A stretch of DNA of 37,036 nucleotides from Nitrospirota bacterium (GCA_016194305.1 JACQBW010000010.1:1-37036); one strand, 5' to 3'. Shown: positions 1 through 9,209, numbered from the stretch's first letter. Numbers and translations: made by a program. Notes: generated by a model from the letters alone, not told the origin.

Positions 1-733
1 AAGGGCCCGGAAATACGAAACCCTGGCCGAAGACGAAATCTGTCGGTATGTGACGGTGTCGGCCAGGTTGAATTCAACGGAAGGAAACCCGGTTCCGCCA
101 TAGTAATGTACGTGATAATAAAGGAGTGCTGCAGGCGTAATCGTGCCAACAGGAAGCGGAATGTTATGAGAAATTCCAAAACTGCTATACCAGCCATTTC
201 CTGATCTGAAATCGTCATGAAGGCTAAATATTGGATTCAAAGCAATGTCATAACTCCCCTGAATCCACACTTCTTCAGTGTCGGGCCATCCCCGGTTCGG
301 ATAGGTAAAGTAACTGTACCCCAATAACAAGCCTGCGGGACCCCATTTATCACCGTACTGTACAGTCAGGTCATACTCGTTGGTCGCGTTAAATGTTTCA
401 AAGTCATAATTGAGCCAGACAATTGCGCTCAGATTTCTCAGTGAAAGGATCATTTCTCAGTGAAAGGATCATTTCCGGCTGAAGAACGGGCTTCTGATCG
501 CTGTAATCAAACCCATGCCAGATATATCGGGTAAAATAGGTGGCATCCGCAGACACTCCGAATAAGGGTTTGGATGGACCGGGAACCGAATGAGTGTTTT
601 TGTATTCAGATTCGGACATCACATCGGCAGCATAGGATGAATTTATATGGGCAAGACCGGCAAAGTTGACAAGGAATAGGGTCATAAACGCAAAACGAAT
701 CAATACCATCAATATCTGATAACTCAAGATCAT
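1..733 (-). pseudogene. Outer-membrane beta-barrel protein, partial and frameshifted
   Basis: The reading starts at ATG 733, seven bases after an AGGAG ribosome-binding site, with a signal peptide that ends near SSYAAD. The mature start (VSADATYFTRYIWHGF) and alternating aromatic strands are typical of outer-membrane barrels; the TorF/Gcw_chp-type putative porins are the closest match I can name, from memory and not by search. The frame runs into a stop at 404 because a 19-bp unit is present twice at 433-470. With one copy removed, the frame continues as SAIVWLNYDFETFNATNEYD and stays open to base 1 with strong barrel features, ending in the truncated part at the window edge. So this is either a recent pseudogene, a phase-variable gene or an assembly error. 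The transported substrate is unknown. It lies divergent to the GGDEF/EAL gene, with about 210 bases between the two starts. Confidence 0.75.
433..470. repeat. 19-bp perfect tandem duplication
   Basis: Two identical copies of ATTTCTCAGTGAAAGGATC stand head to tail (433-451 and 452-470), and the first four bases of the unit (ATTT) follow again at 471-474. The unit length is not a multiple of three, so it shifts the frame of the outer-membrane protein on the minus strand. Deleting one unit restores an open frame through the rest of the visible gene. Confidence 0.95.
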
Positions 734-946
734 CTTTTCTCTCCTGACTTTACCGGTTCTAATAAACGTTACCAGACATTTTACCTCTGTCAAGTCAGAG
801 CCGCCTTAAACTGCCTCGGATTTCAATGTTCGGTATCCAATTGTCAAATTGCCTGTTCATTGACAGAAATGATTTCTTTGTTAAGCTTAAGTATTGGAAA
901 AACTTCATATTATTGACCTCGTAAAAACAGGCATGATTCCATTTCG

Positions 947-3391
947 ATGAGACTTCAATCTAAAGTTCTTGTCTTTTCTGTATTCATCTTTCTCGTTCTC
1001 GGACTATCGATTCTGGTCTTGACGAAGAGAGTGGTGCATACCATTCTCTTGAATGAGGTCGGGAAAAGAGGCCTTCTCAAGACAGAGGACCTTCCGTTGT
1101 CTACCGCCATGGGGTTTCAAACCGGGGAGGAACATGCGCTTATTCCAGTTTTACAGAAAGGTCTAGAACGAGCCGGAGCGATTTACGCGATTGCCCGAAA
1201 TTTTGACGGCCGTTTGCTCGCACAGAGCACAACTTTTAGCGAGAAAAATAAAATTCGAGAATCAATCTTCCACCAGGTCGCCGATTTTAGTCAGCCTGGT
1301 ATCAAACAGTTTAAAGTGGATGAAGTTGAAATTCTGGATGTTTCTCTTCCAGTCTGGGCGATTCGTCATTCCAATTCAGAAGAGGAGTTTCTACTGATCG
1401 GAGGAAAGGCCCGGACGGAACAGAAACTTTTGGGCACCTTTCATGTCGGAATTCTTCTTACGGAACTTCTGGCGACTGAAAAGGAAATTTTGAACGAAGT
1501 GCTCTGGATCATTCTTCTCACAGGCGGTGTGGCATTCGCAGTGAGCCTTTTTTCAATCCGGAAAATTCTCAAACGAATTCGAAGCCTTGTTGAAGGAACT
1601 GAGCGCGTGAGCCGGGGTGAATATACCAACACGATTCCTGACCATTCCTCCACAGATGAATTAGGGGAACTGGCGGTGAGTTTCAATAAAATGACGGTGC
1701 GTCTGGCTCGCCGCGATGAAATGATTTTAAGTTCCGCCGGAGAAGGGATACTCGGTCTTGATTTGGAGGGCCGCGCAACCTTTGTCAACCCTGCGGCCGC
1801 CCGAATGCTGGGATACAGCGTGGATGAGCTGATAGGCTGCTCCATGCACGAACTTTTGCACCACCCCGGAGGGGACGGATTGGCAGAAGACGATGACCAC
1901 TGTGCCATTTACGCAACGGTTGCGGAGGGGAGGCCTCAGCATGTCACCGAGGAAGTGTTGTGGCGAAAGGATGGTTCCAGTTTTCCTGTGGAATATGTTA
2001 GCACGCCGCTTCGGGAAAATGAAAGGGTGGGAGGATCGGTGGTCGTCATTAAAGATATTACAGAGCGAAAAGCGCATGCGGCGCTGCTGGAATACCGGGC
2101 CAACCACGATACTTTGACGAATCTGCCCAACCGGACTTACCTGTCAAATCATCTCTCTGAGATTGTAGGACGTGCATTTTGGCAGAAAAGGGTGGTCGCA
2201 GTTCTATTCCTGGACCTGGATAACTTCAAGAAGGTAAACGACACGCTGGGCCATGATTTCGGAGATCTGCTGCTCAAAGAGGTTGGTGAGCGGCTCACCG
2301 GTTGCCTTCGCGACGGAGACATTGTCTCACGATTGGGCGGGGATGAATTCGTATTGGTTCTGGCGGATGTCGCCAAGATATCGGATATTACGATCATTGC
2401 GCAAAAAATTCTGGGTGCCCTTTCGGAATCTTTTGAAATCGAGAGAACTGAACTTTATGTGACAGCCAGCATCGGCATCAGCGCCTTCCCGACCGACGGG
2501 GAAAACGCGGAGACACTTCTGAAAAATGCCGATACGGCGATGTATCGGGCTAAAGAGCTGGGGAAGAACCAATTTGAACTATTTTCGGCGGCGATGAGCG
2601 GCCGCTTCCATGAAAGATTGGCACTTGAAACTGATTTGCATCGTGCACTCGAGAGGGGAGATATCTTCTTGAATTATCAGCCTCAAGTTGATTTGACGTC
2701 CGGCCAGATTGTCGCAACGGAAGCGCTCGTACGCTGGAAAAGAAACGGAGTTCAATTGACCAGTCCGATCGATTTTATTCCCGTGGCAGAAGAGACCGGG
2801 TTAATAGTTCCCATTGGAGAGTGGGTTCTCAAGACCGCAGTAACCCAAAACAAGAGTTGGCAGAATTTGGGAATTTCGCCAATCCGGGTCGCCATCAATT
2901 TATCGGCCAGACAGTTTCAACAGAGAAATTTGCTGAAAATGATTCGCAAGGTCATTCACGAGACCGGATTGAATCCCAATTTTCTGGAACTGGAGCTGAC
3001 CGAAAGCGTCTTGATGCAAAATGAAAAAGAGACTATTGACCTTCTGTTTGATCTCCATAAAACCGGAGTTAGACTATCGATTGACGATTTCGGTACTGGC
3101 TATTCGTCTCTGAGCTATTTGCAGAGATTTCCGATCAATTCATTGAAAATTGACAAATCTTTCATAAAAGATATTCCAAACAATCAGGGAAATTGCGCAA
3201 TCGTGAGGTCGATTATTACACTCGGCCACAGTCTCCAGCTTAAAGTGATCGCCGAGGGCGTCGAAACCGGAGAGCAACTTGCTTTTCTAAAAGGAAATCA
3301 ATGCGACGAAATCCAGGGCTATCTTTTTAGCCGGCCCTTGCCGGCTGAAGAGGTAACAAAGCTATTAAAAGAAAAGAAACATTTAGCCTAA
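947..3391 (+). CDS. Membrane sensor with HAMP, PAS, GGDEF and EAL domains
   Basis: This is an 814-residue c-di-GMP signalling protein of the inner membrane. In order it has TM1 (about 7-26), an unassigned extracytoplasmic sensor region (about 30-183), TM2 (about 185-204), a HAMP linker (about 205-256), a PAS domain (about 258-375), a GGDEF domain and a C-terminal EAL domain. GGDEF is intact at 464-468, with an RxxD inhibitory site (RDGD, 455-458) at the normal five-residue spacing, so cyclase activity and product inhibition are both plausible. The EAL motif is intact at 592-594, and DDFGTGYSSL begins at 713, so phosphodiesterase activity is also plausible. Net activity cannot be read from sequence. 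It is a single-gene unit, convergent with btuD 19 bases away. The signal it senses is unknown. Confidence 0.95.
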   Translation: MRLQSKVLVFSVFIFLVLGLSILVLTKRVVHTILLNEVGKRGLLKTEDLPLSTAMGFQTGEEHALIPVLQKGLERAGAIYAIARNFDGRLLAQSTTFSEKNKIRESIFHQVADFSQPGIKQFKVDEVEILDVSLPVWAIRHSNSEEEFLLIGGKARTEQKLLGTFHVGILLTELLATEKEILNEVLWIILLTGGVAFAVSLFSIRKILKRIRSLVEGTERVSRGEYTNTIPDHSSTDELGELAVSFNKMTVRLARRDEMILSSAGEGILGLDLEGRATFVNPAAARMLGYSVDELIGCSMHELLHHPGGDGLAEDDDHCAIYATVAEGRPQHVTEEVLWRKDGSSFPVEYVSTPLRENERVGGSVVVIKDITERKAHAALLEYRANHDTLTNLPNRTYLSNHLSEIVGRAFWQKRVVAVLFLDLDNFKKVNDTLGHDFGDLLLKEVGERLTGCLRDGDIVSRLGGDEFVLVLADVAKISDITIIAQKILGALSESFEIERTELYVTASIGISAFPTDGENAETLLKNADTAMYRAKELGKNQFELFSAAMSGRFHERLALETDLHRALERGDIFLNYQPQVDLTSGQIVATEALVRWKRNGVQLTSPIDFIPVAEETGLIVPIGEWVLKTAVTQNKSWQNLGISPIRVAINLSARQFQQRNLLKMIRKVIHETGLNPNFLELELTESVLMQNEKETIDLLFDLHKTGVRLSIDDFGTGYSSLSYLQRFPINSLKIDKSFIKDIPNNQGNCAIVRSIITLGHSLQLKVIAEGVETGEQLAFLKGNQCDEIQGYLFSRPLPAEEVTKLLKEKKHLA

Positions 3392-3410
3392 AAGATTACG
3401 CGGATCAGGG

Positions 3411-4193
3411 TCAAATTCCAGTTCCGAATCCCCTGAAAACTGAACGATTGGTTTCCATATAAATACGAACCGAATCTTTCAAATCATAGGCGTCCTGCAC
3501 AATTTCATCCTTGAGTACGGAAGCGGGCTCTCCCTCAGCTATCAGCTTGCCATTTTTCACCAGAAGGAGCCGTTTTAGCAAAGCACCCATTCCGATATCG
3601 TGAAGAGACATGATTACCGAAACTTTGTTTTCACGGGTAATATCCTTAAGGAGGCAGTACAGATTGAACTGATACTTGATGTCAAGGCTCGCCAAAGGTT
3701 CATCTAACAGCAACACTCCGGCACCCTGAACCAGAGTCATGGCGATATACGCCCTTCTTCGCTCGCCGCTACTCAACTCCGCCAGAAACGTTCTTGCCTT
3801 GTCATGCAGACCAACGATATGAAGCGCTTCTTCCACAGTGAATGCGACGGACCCCTCTTGCGGGTACTCGCCCATCTTGACGAGTTCTCTCACACGAAAC
3901 GGAGCCTGCAAATCCAATATTTGCGGAAGATAGGCCACACGTTTCGCCCGTTCTTTGGCACGGTATCCGTTTATCGCTTTTTTCCCAATCATGACATTCC
4001 CTTTTTGAGGAGAGAGTAGCCCGGCCGCCAATTTGAGAATGGTGGATTTTCCAGCCCCATTTGGCCCCATGAGACCAACCAGCTCGCCTTCACCAACAGA
4101 AAATGACATCTTTTCGACAAAAGTGTCCGGGCTGTAAGAAAAAGATACATTTGCAAACTCCAGTGTGGAATTGGTTTTAAGTTCCTGGTTCAT
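3411..4193 (-). CDS. btuD: Cobalamin ABC transporter ATPase BtuD-like
   Basis: This 260-residue ABC ATPase belongs to the FecE/BtuD group that serves iron-siderophore, heme and vitamin B12 importers. Walker A (GPNGAGKST) lies at 43-51, the signature is LSSGERRR, and Walker B is VLLLDEPLASLD. Its ATG overlaps the btuC stop by one base (TGATG), so the two are translationally coupled. The B12 assignment rests on context: the operon starts with a btuB-like receptor behind a cobalamin riboswitch. By protein sequence alone, heme or siderophore import would be equally possible. Confidence 0.85.
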   Translation of the reverse strand: MNQELKTNSTLEFANVSFSYSPDTFVEKMSFSVGEGELVGLMGPNGAGKSTILKLAAGLLSPQKGNVMIGKKAINGYRAKERAKRVAYLPQILDLQAPFRVRELVKMGEYPQEGSVAFTVEEALHIVGLHDKARTFLAELSSGERRRAYIAMTLVQGAGVLLLDEPLASLDIKYQFNLYCLLKDITRENKVSVIMSLHDIGMGALLKRLLLVKNGKLIAEGEPASVLKDEIVQDAYDLKDSVRIYMETNRSVFRGFGTGI

Positions 4194-5170
4194 CAGTCCG
4201 AAATTTTTCCTTTTCCTAATAGAAAAATGAAATAGGGAGAGCCGATAAGCGCTACGATTACCCCGGCTGGAAGTTCCAATGGCGCTGCGACCGTTCTGGC
4301 GATGGCGTCGGCAAGGCAGAGCATGGTCCCACCGGCAACAACCGATAGAGGAAGAACAACGGATGCGTCTGAGCCGACATGTCGGCGGACGATATGGGGA
4401 ACGACAAGCCCGACAAATCCCACGACGCCTCCCACCGAAACAGCGGCTGCGGTCATGAGTGAAGCGGCAACAAAAAGAAAGAGCCGTTCCCGGGTCGGAT
4501 CAAAACCAAGGCTGTAAGCAATTTCGTCTCCCAGAGTCAAAGCATTCAGTCCATGGCGTCTTGATAATCCAAGGCCGAAACCGATTAAAACGAAGAAAAG
4601 TCCGGCGGGAAATAAATCCCAATCAACCATAGAAAGATCTCCGGACATCCAGAGTATTGCCCTTTTTAAACCATCATCCCCGGAAGTCGTCATGACCAGC
4701 ATGAGTACAGCGGAGAGAAAGAATCCTATCCCCACACCTGCCAGAAGAAGCCGTTCAGGTTGTAATCCCTTCCATCCGCGGCCCAATATGACGACCACGG
4801 CACCGGTTACAATTGCACCGATAAACGCCAGTATAGGAACGCTTAGCGAAAAGAGAGCAAGGCCGAACATAAGCCCGAAAGATGCAAATAGGGACGCGCC
4901 GCTTGAAATACCCAGAATGTAAGGATCAACCAGTGGATTGCGAAAGATTCCCTGAAGGATGGCGCCCGATGCTCCGAGAGCGCCTCCCATCAGAAGTGCA
5001 ATAGCGGTTCGCGGGAGTCTGATCGCAAGAAGCATTTGACTTGTTTCACGATCCATTCTGAAAGGGTTCAATAATCGGGGCCCGCTGGCAATTGAGGCGA
5101 TAATAATCACCAATGATGCAATAAACAACACAACGGCTAAGAGGAAAGTCGAACCCTTAGCCCGTGTCAT
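4193..5170 (-). CDS. btuC: Cobalamin ABC transporter permease BtuC-like
   Basis: This 325-residue FecCD-family permease is very hydrophobic, with about nine to ten membrane spans. Family features include the conserved GxxLGxSGAxLQGxxRNPL stretch (here ALGASGAILQGIFRNPLVDP) and a GxxxFxGLxxPHxxR loop (VGFVGLVVPHIVRRHVG) that contacts the ATPase. It is the membrane channel of the B12 importer and dimerises with two BtuD subunits. Its ATG overlaps the btuF stop by four bases (ATGA). Substrate is inferred from the riboswitch-controlled operon. Confidence 0.87.
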   Translation of the reverse strand: MTRAKGSTFLLAVVLFIASLVIIIASIASGPRLLNPFRMDRETSQMLLAIRLPRTAIALLMGGALGASGAILQGIFRNPLVDPYILGISSGASLFASFGLMFGLALFSLSVPILAFIGAIVTGAVVVILGRGWKGLQPERLLLAGVGIGFFLSAVLMLVMTTSGDDGLKRAILWMSGDLSMVDWDLFPAGLFFVLIGFGLGLSRRHGLNALTLGDEIAYSLGFDPTRERLFLFVAASLMTAAAVSVGGVVGFVGLVVPHIVRRHVGSDASVVLPLSVVAGGTMLCLADAIARTVAAPLELPAGVIVALIGSPYFIFLLGKGKISD

Positions 5171-6030
5171 GGCATCTTCCCGCAGCGAATAAGTTCCTTC
5201 ATGCCTTCCGGTATTCTCGGACCCGGGCGATACAATGCGTCACCCATGAAACAGATCCGTCCCTTTTTCACCGCCTTGAGCCCGTTCACGCTCGCGAGAA
5301 ATCCCTTGGAGGCCGTTTTCATATCGTCGCTCATTTTTCCGATCAGAATCAAATCCGGCTGGCGTTCGATGACCGTCTCCACCGAGAACCGGGGATAGGC
5401 GACCCCTGCGTCGGACGCGATATTGCTTAATCCAGCAATTTTCATTGCGTCATCCACGATTGTTCCCGGTCCGGCAACGATGAGTGGACTGGTCCAGAGG
5501 ACAAAGAGTGTTTTCCTTCCCCCTCCCAAAACGGCCTCCGATGCATTATTTCCATCTGGCAAGAGGGCGATGTCATGAAGGGCAGTCTCGATATTTCCTG
5601 CCAGATGCTCAGAAGCCGGTCCGGCACCCAGGGCTTGGCCCATCTCCCGTATCCCGTCCGGAATTTCTGCCAAACGTCTTGACTTAAAGATGTATGTTTT
5701 AATCCCCAGCCTGGCAAGCCGATCGGAGATCACCTTCGGATTTCCGTCATTGGTCATAACCACCATATCCGGTTTTAAGCTTACGATCGCCTCGAGAGAC
5801 GGGTTAGCCATACCGCCAATCTTCGGCTTGCGACGCGCCTCTTTCGGACGGTCACAATCATTGGTTACACCGGCGATTCGGTCACCCAGCCCTATCGAGA
5901 AAAGGGTCTCGGTCAGCGCCGGGGCAAGCGAGACAATCCGTTGTGGTGGAGGTGGCGGACTGGAAAGGGCCGCTTCGTTCCATCCAGCAAGGAGCAGCAG
6001 AGAGAGAATAACTCTTTTCATATCGGCCAT
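5167..6030 (-). CDS. btuF: Periplasmic cobalamin-binding protein BtuF-like
   Basis: This 287-residue protein has a signal peptide followed by a type III solute-binding fold (BtuF/FhuD, PeripBP_2). The opening of the mature domain, RIVSLAPALTETLFSIGLGD, is characteristic, and VTNDCDRPKEA follows the usual corrinoid-binding pattern VT.YCD.P. It hands the corrinoid to BtuC in the inner membrane. The first ATG (6030) is preferred because TAGGAG lies at correct spacing, overlapping the btuB stop region; the second ATG at residue 4 is too far away. Only 12 bases separate it from btuB. Confidence 0.87.
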   Translation of the reverse strand: MADMKRVILSLLLLAGWNEAALSSPPPPPQRIVSLAPALTETLFSIGLGDRIAGVTNDCDRPKEARRKPKIGGMANPSLEAIVSLKPDMVVMTNDGNPKVISDRLARLGIKTYIFKSRRLAEIPDGIREMGQALGAGPASEHLAGNIETALHDIALLPDGNNASEAVLGGGRKTLFVLWTSPLIVAGPGTIVDDAMKIAGLSNIASDAGVAYPRFSVETVIERQPDLILIGKMSDDMKTASKGFLASVNGLKAVKKGRICFMGDALYRPGPRIPEGMKELIRCGKMP

Positions 6031-6042
6031 TTTATGCTTCTC

Positions 6043-7869
6043 CTAAAATGACGCTTTCACACCACCGTAAACAGAAATTCCGGGAGTTCCGAAGGCGGCG
6101 ATTTCCTCATAAGACTTGTTGAAGAGATTGTCTATTCTTGCAAATAGTGAAAGATTTTTTGCCAGCAGATACGATCCCCTCAGATTGACTAAGGAATAGG
6201 CGGAGAGGTCCCGGTTCAGGGACGAATCATTTCTCCCGGAGACATACAGATATTCACCCACAGCTGTAAAATTGGCCATGATGTATTCAATAGAAGAAGT
6301 CACTTTGTTCCTTGGGCGAAGGGTCAGAAAGGCATCCGTGTCCTTGTTGACGGCGACAAGGTAGGTGTAAGCGCCATTCAGCTTCAGGTTATTGACAGGC
6401 TGTACGGTCGCATTGACTTCTATCCCTTCTGTCTGGGCAGTTCCGATATTTTCGATGAGGAATGCACTGGAGCTGTACTGAATAAGGTCATTGTAGTGTT
6501 GCCAGAAATAGGAGGCGCCGATCATAAGCTTCTTTTCAAACAGATCTTTTTCTACACCGGCGTCAAAACCGGTGCTTTTTTCCGGTTTCAGGTCAGGATT
6601 GCCGATATAGGGATCATAAAGCTCGCTCAAGGCCGGCGCCCGGAACCCGGAGCCTAAATTTGCCTTGAATCGCATCTCGATCTGTTTAAGATCATAGAGC
6701 GCGCCGATTCGGTAGGTATCGGCTACGCCGAAAATGGAATGTTCGTCATGGCGACCTCCGGCATTGATAATCAGAGTGTCATCGATCAGGCCAAGTTTGC
6801 CATTCAGATACGCTGCCTTATTATAAATCGACTGATCGAAGGACCCGTCACTTACACTTGCCTCAACGCGGTAGACGAATCCGCCTGTGAGGGTAAGAGG
6901 ATGCAGATGAAGCGTATGCTGCCAGTCAAAAAGTTCAGTTTTTGACTTGATCCGGTAGCTATTGTAGGAAGCGACCGGATCCGTGGCATCGAGGTCATCC
7001 CAAAGCGTGGAGAGTGTCAACCTCTGTTCGTATTTTTCCCAGAGAAAAACTCTTCCGGTGATTGCCGCAAGCCAGGTTTCATGATTCTGGACAAAGTTCA
7101 GGGTATCCACCGGCTCGAATTGACTGTTATAGTTGTCGATATTTACTTTATCCTTCCCGTATCTGAAGTTGAGTTCGACTGACGAGCTGTCTGACGGGTT
7201 GACGCCAAGGCGTGCAGACGCAGACGTATTGGTATCACCGTTTGCCACCGAGCCGTTTTTGGCAACGGGGATTCCGTCTGTCTTAAAGTAAGTTGTCGTC
7301 AAGCGGTAATTTGTTTTCTCCGTTCCCCCGGAAACAGATCCTGCAGCTTTATAAGTGGAAAAAGAGCCTCCTTCAAGGCTCAAATCGCCCTTTAGCGGGC
7401 CTGCTCCTTTTTTGGTAATGATATTGACCACACCGGCCATCGCTTCGGAACCATAGAGCGTGCTTTGAGGACCTTTAATGATCTCGATTCGTTCAACATC
7501 GGAAGTCAGCAAACTGGAAAGATCTGTCGTGCCGACGGAAGGACTGTTTAATTTGATGCCGTCAACCAGCACCAAAACCTGACTACTTGCGCCGCCACGC
7601 AAGAGGAGCGTTGCGACGGTACCAGGCCCTCCGTTTTGAACCACCTGTAAATCGGGCTGAAGTCTCAGGAGATCCACAACGAAAGGAACCCCTTTTTTCT
7701 CGATGTCGGAGTGAGTGATGACGGTTACGTCCTGAGGGGTACGCTCAAGAGATTCTTCCAGGCGGGAAGCGGTGACCACGACTTCCGGAAGATCCACATC
7801 AGATTGTTCGGCAAAAGCCGGGGATGACAGCAGCAGTGCAAGAAACAGCTTTATAATAATCTTCTTCAT
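6043..7869 (-). CDS. btuB: TonB-dependent vitamin B12 receptor BtuB-like
   Basis: This 608-residue outer-membrane receptor has a signal peptide (about 1-20) and a TonB box (DLPEVVVTASR, near residue 26). The plug domain (about 40-155) includes LVLVDGIKLNSPS and IEIIKGPQSTLYGSEAMAGVVNIIT, and a 22-strand barrel follows, ending in a C-terminal Phe (YGGVKASF). The length matches BtuB. A cobalamin riboswitch lies directly upstream and btuF-btuC-btuD follow, so the ligand is almost certainly a corrinoid. The ATG follows a GGGAGG site at eight bases. Energy would come from TonB-ExbB-ExbD; tonB is just upstream, but no exbBD is in the window. Confidence 0.92.
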   Translation of the reverse strand: MKKIIIKLFLALLLSSPAFAEQSDVDLPEVVVTASRLEESLERTPQDVTVITHSDIEKKGVPFVVDLLRLQPDLQVVQNGGPGTVATLLLRGGASSQVLVLVDGIKLNSPSVGTTDLSSLLTSDVERIEIIKGPQSTLYGSEAMAGVVNIITKKGAGPLKGDLSLEGGSFSTYKAAGSVSGGTEKTNYRLTTTYFKTDGIPVAKNGSVANGDTNTSASARLGVNPSDSSSVELNFRYGKDKVNIDNYNSQFEPVDTLNFVQNHETWLAAITGRVFLWEKYEQRLTLSTLWDDLDATDPVASYNSYRIKSKTELFDWQHTLHLHPLTLTGGFVYRVEASVSDGSFDQSIYNKAAYLNGKLGLIDDTLIINAGGRHDEHSIFGVADTYRIGALYDLKQIEMRFKANLGSGFRAPALSELYDPYIGNPDLKPEKSTGFDAGVEKDLFEKKLMIGASYFWQHYNDLIQYSSSAFLIENIGTAQTEGIEVNATVQPVNNLKLNGAYTYLVAVNKDTDAFLTLRPRNKVTSSIEYIMANFTAVGEYLYVSGRNDSSLNRDLSAYSLVNLRGSYLLAKNLSLFARIDNLFNKSYEEIAAFGTPGISVYGGVKASF

Positions 7870-7899
7870 GACATTCCTCCCTCGAAGTTGAGAACGGAG

Positions 7900-8050
7900 C
7901 GGTCTTCCGGCTCAGGGCCACCTATTTGCCCACCTTCCCAGGATTTCTCCCAGTGGTTTTTCACCTTGCGGTGACGGGCTTTCGTTCCCTTTACGGCTGC
8001 GGGGCAGCGGGGGATTTTCACCCCTCTTCCTCACTTCCATTCGGTTTATT
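7900..8050 (-). promoter_or_regulatory. Cobalamin riboswitch upstream of btuB
   Basis: Read on the minus strand, the region carries the conserved cobalamin aptamer core in order: GGTGAAAATCCCCC, GCTGCCCCGCAGCCGTAA, ACGAAAGCC, the B12 box region AACCACTGGGAG, GGGAAGGTGGG, and the 3' element GAGCCGGAAGACC (7913-7901). The B12 box starts with A where GCCACTG is usual. The end of the aptamer lies only about 30 bases from the btuB start and no U-tract terminator was found, which suggests control of translation by masking the GGGAGG site. That mechanism is inferred. No convincing sigma-70 promoter was found between it and tonB. Confidence 0.9.
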
Positions 8051-8159
8051 AAATGCGTGCGATGATAGTCTTATTTTTTCATTCCTGAATCCGTATAGAT
8101 CCTCCTTTTTTTGATGTGACGTCTGATTGATTCATATCGTGTTCCATATTCTTGTCATT

Positions 8160-8915
8160 TTATTGCTTCAGATTAAAATTTATCGGAATCTCTACCCAGG
8201 CGGAAACGGGTTCCGATCCTTTCCGTGCGGGAATAAAGGACCAATTCCGGACCGCGTTTAAGGCCGCATCGTTTAAAAGGGAAGAGCCTGAAGAAACTTT
8301 CAGTTCGATCTGTTCAGGCATTCCCAACGGATTGATCAGAGCGCGCAGGCGAACGGTTCCCTCGATATTCATTCTTCGGGCAACAGGAGGGTAAGACGGG
8401 GGTCTATTATTCAAATAGACTGCATGATATTCCGGCAAAACAATTTCTGTTTCTGCAGGAGCCGAAGCGATCGAGGTTTTTTCAAACGAAACACCTTCTT
8501 GTAAAGCTTCTTCCTGGCGGGGAACGATTGTAACCGGGAATTCATCGATTTTCTGTTGGATTTCTGAAACAGGGGTTAATGTAGGGTGAACATCGGACTG
8601 GACTGGTTTAATTTCTGTGTCAGTGGATCGAGTTCTTTTCAATTGCCGCGCAGGTGGCGGAAACGGAGGAGAAAGGGATACCCAAGTCACTTCGAGGGGC
8701 CGGATTGTTTGAGGAGTGTTTTTATGGTTGGCACCCAAGATAAGAAACAGTGCCACAGTCCCATGAAGGGTCAATGTTGCGATCGTCGCAACCCATAATT
8801 CGCGTGAACGGGGTCTCTTTTTCTCTGACTCACTGACTTCAGTCTGTTCAGCAACAGGAATTTCTGATTGGGTTAATCCAGATCGAAAAAAATTGAACGC
8901 CTCATTCATTGGCAT
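8160..8915 (-). CDS. tonB: Energy transducer TonB
   Basis: This is a 251-residue inner-membrane energy transducer. It has a cytoplasmic N-terminus, one membrane span (about residues 45-63, VATIATLTLHGTVALFLILG), a rather short proline-containing periplasmic linker and a C-terminal TonB domain (YPPVARRMNIEGTVRLRALI, then SSGSSLLNDAALNAVRNWSF). It links proton-motive force to BtuB and possibly other receptors. I chose ATG 8915 over the longer reading from 8954 because the latter would lie inside the riboswitch terminator stem; a run of six G sits six bases before the chosen ATG. The partner genes exbB and exbD are absent from the window. The cobalamin riboswitch in its leader suggests that this copy is devoted to B12 uptake. 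Confidence 0.9.
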   Translation of the reverse strand: MPMNEAFNFFRSGLTQSEIPVAEQTEVSESEKKRPRSRELWVATIATLTLHGTVALFLILGANHKNTPQTIRPLEVTWVSLSPPFPPPARQLKRTRSTDTEIKPVQSDVHPTLTPVSEIQQKIDEFPVTIVPRQEEALQEGVSFEKTSIASAPAETEIVLPEYHAVYLNNRPPSYPPVARRMNIEGTVRLRALINPLGMPEQIELKVSSGSSLLNDAALNAVRNWSFIPARKGSEPVSAWVEIPINFNLKQ

Positions 8916-8948
8916 AAAAAACCCCCCACAGTTCCTTAACCGTGAGGG
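8916..8948 (-). terminator. Riboswitch-controlled intrinsic terminator abutting tonB start
   Basis: On the minus strand, an 11-pair stem (CCCTCACGGTT with AACTGTGGGGG, including two G-U pairs, tetraloop AAGG) is followed by six U residues and then directly by the tonB AUG. An alternative short hairpin, AGGGT-GCA-ACCCT (8945-8957), would occupy the 5' arm and could act as antiterminator. The G run at the 3' arm is also the only Shine-Dalgarno-like sequence for tonB, so the same bases could serve termination and translation. Confidence 0.85.
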
Positions 8949-9024
8949 TTGCACCCTGCTTCTTCACCCTACCACAAAATTGGAGACTTGACCTGCTCAT
9001 TCTCGGAGCGGTAAATGTCCTATC

Positions 9025-9200
9025 TTCAGGCAGGTCTTCTGACTTTCGGATCGTCCTACTTCCCCGCCTTCCCATCCGACTTTCGAACAGTGGCAAAATC
9101 GGCCTTTCGGCCTCAGGGGGTTCGTACCCGGTTACAGCGGCGGGACCGTCCCGGATTTTCACCGGATTCCCTTTTCAATTCCAAAAATGGAATACCTGAA
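9025..9200 (-). promoter_or_regulatory. Cobalamin riboswitch upstream of tonB
   Basis: Minus-strand aptamer elements appear in the expected order: closing stem TTCAGGT (9200 side) with ACCTGCCTGAA (9025 side), CCGGTGAAAATCCGGGACGG, CCCGCCGCTGTAACCGGG, ACGAACCCCC, a GAGGCCGAAAGGCC hairpin, the perfect B12 box GCCACTG, ATGGGAAGGCGGGG and GTCAGAAGACCTGCC. A terminator 75 bases downstream completes a transcriptional OFF switch: B12 bound, tonB off. A long antisense reading on the same strand (to 9162) is only a shadow of this RNA. Confidence 0.95.
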
Positions 9201-9209
9201 AGATAGCTC

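Noticed and set aside
8045-8159. Promoter for btuB within the gap after tonB
   Set aside because: Candidates such as ATGACA-16-TATGAA or a lone TATCAT are too weak to claim; read-through from tonB is also possible.
8902-9162. 86-residue reading frame over the tonB leader
   Set aside because: It lies across the cobalamin aptamer and terminator, whose conserved RNA elements explain the sequence.
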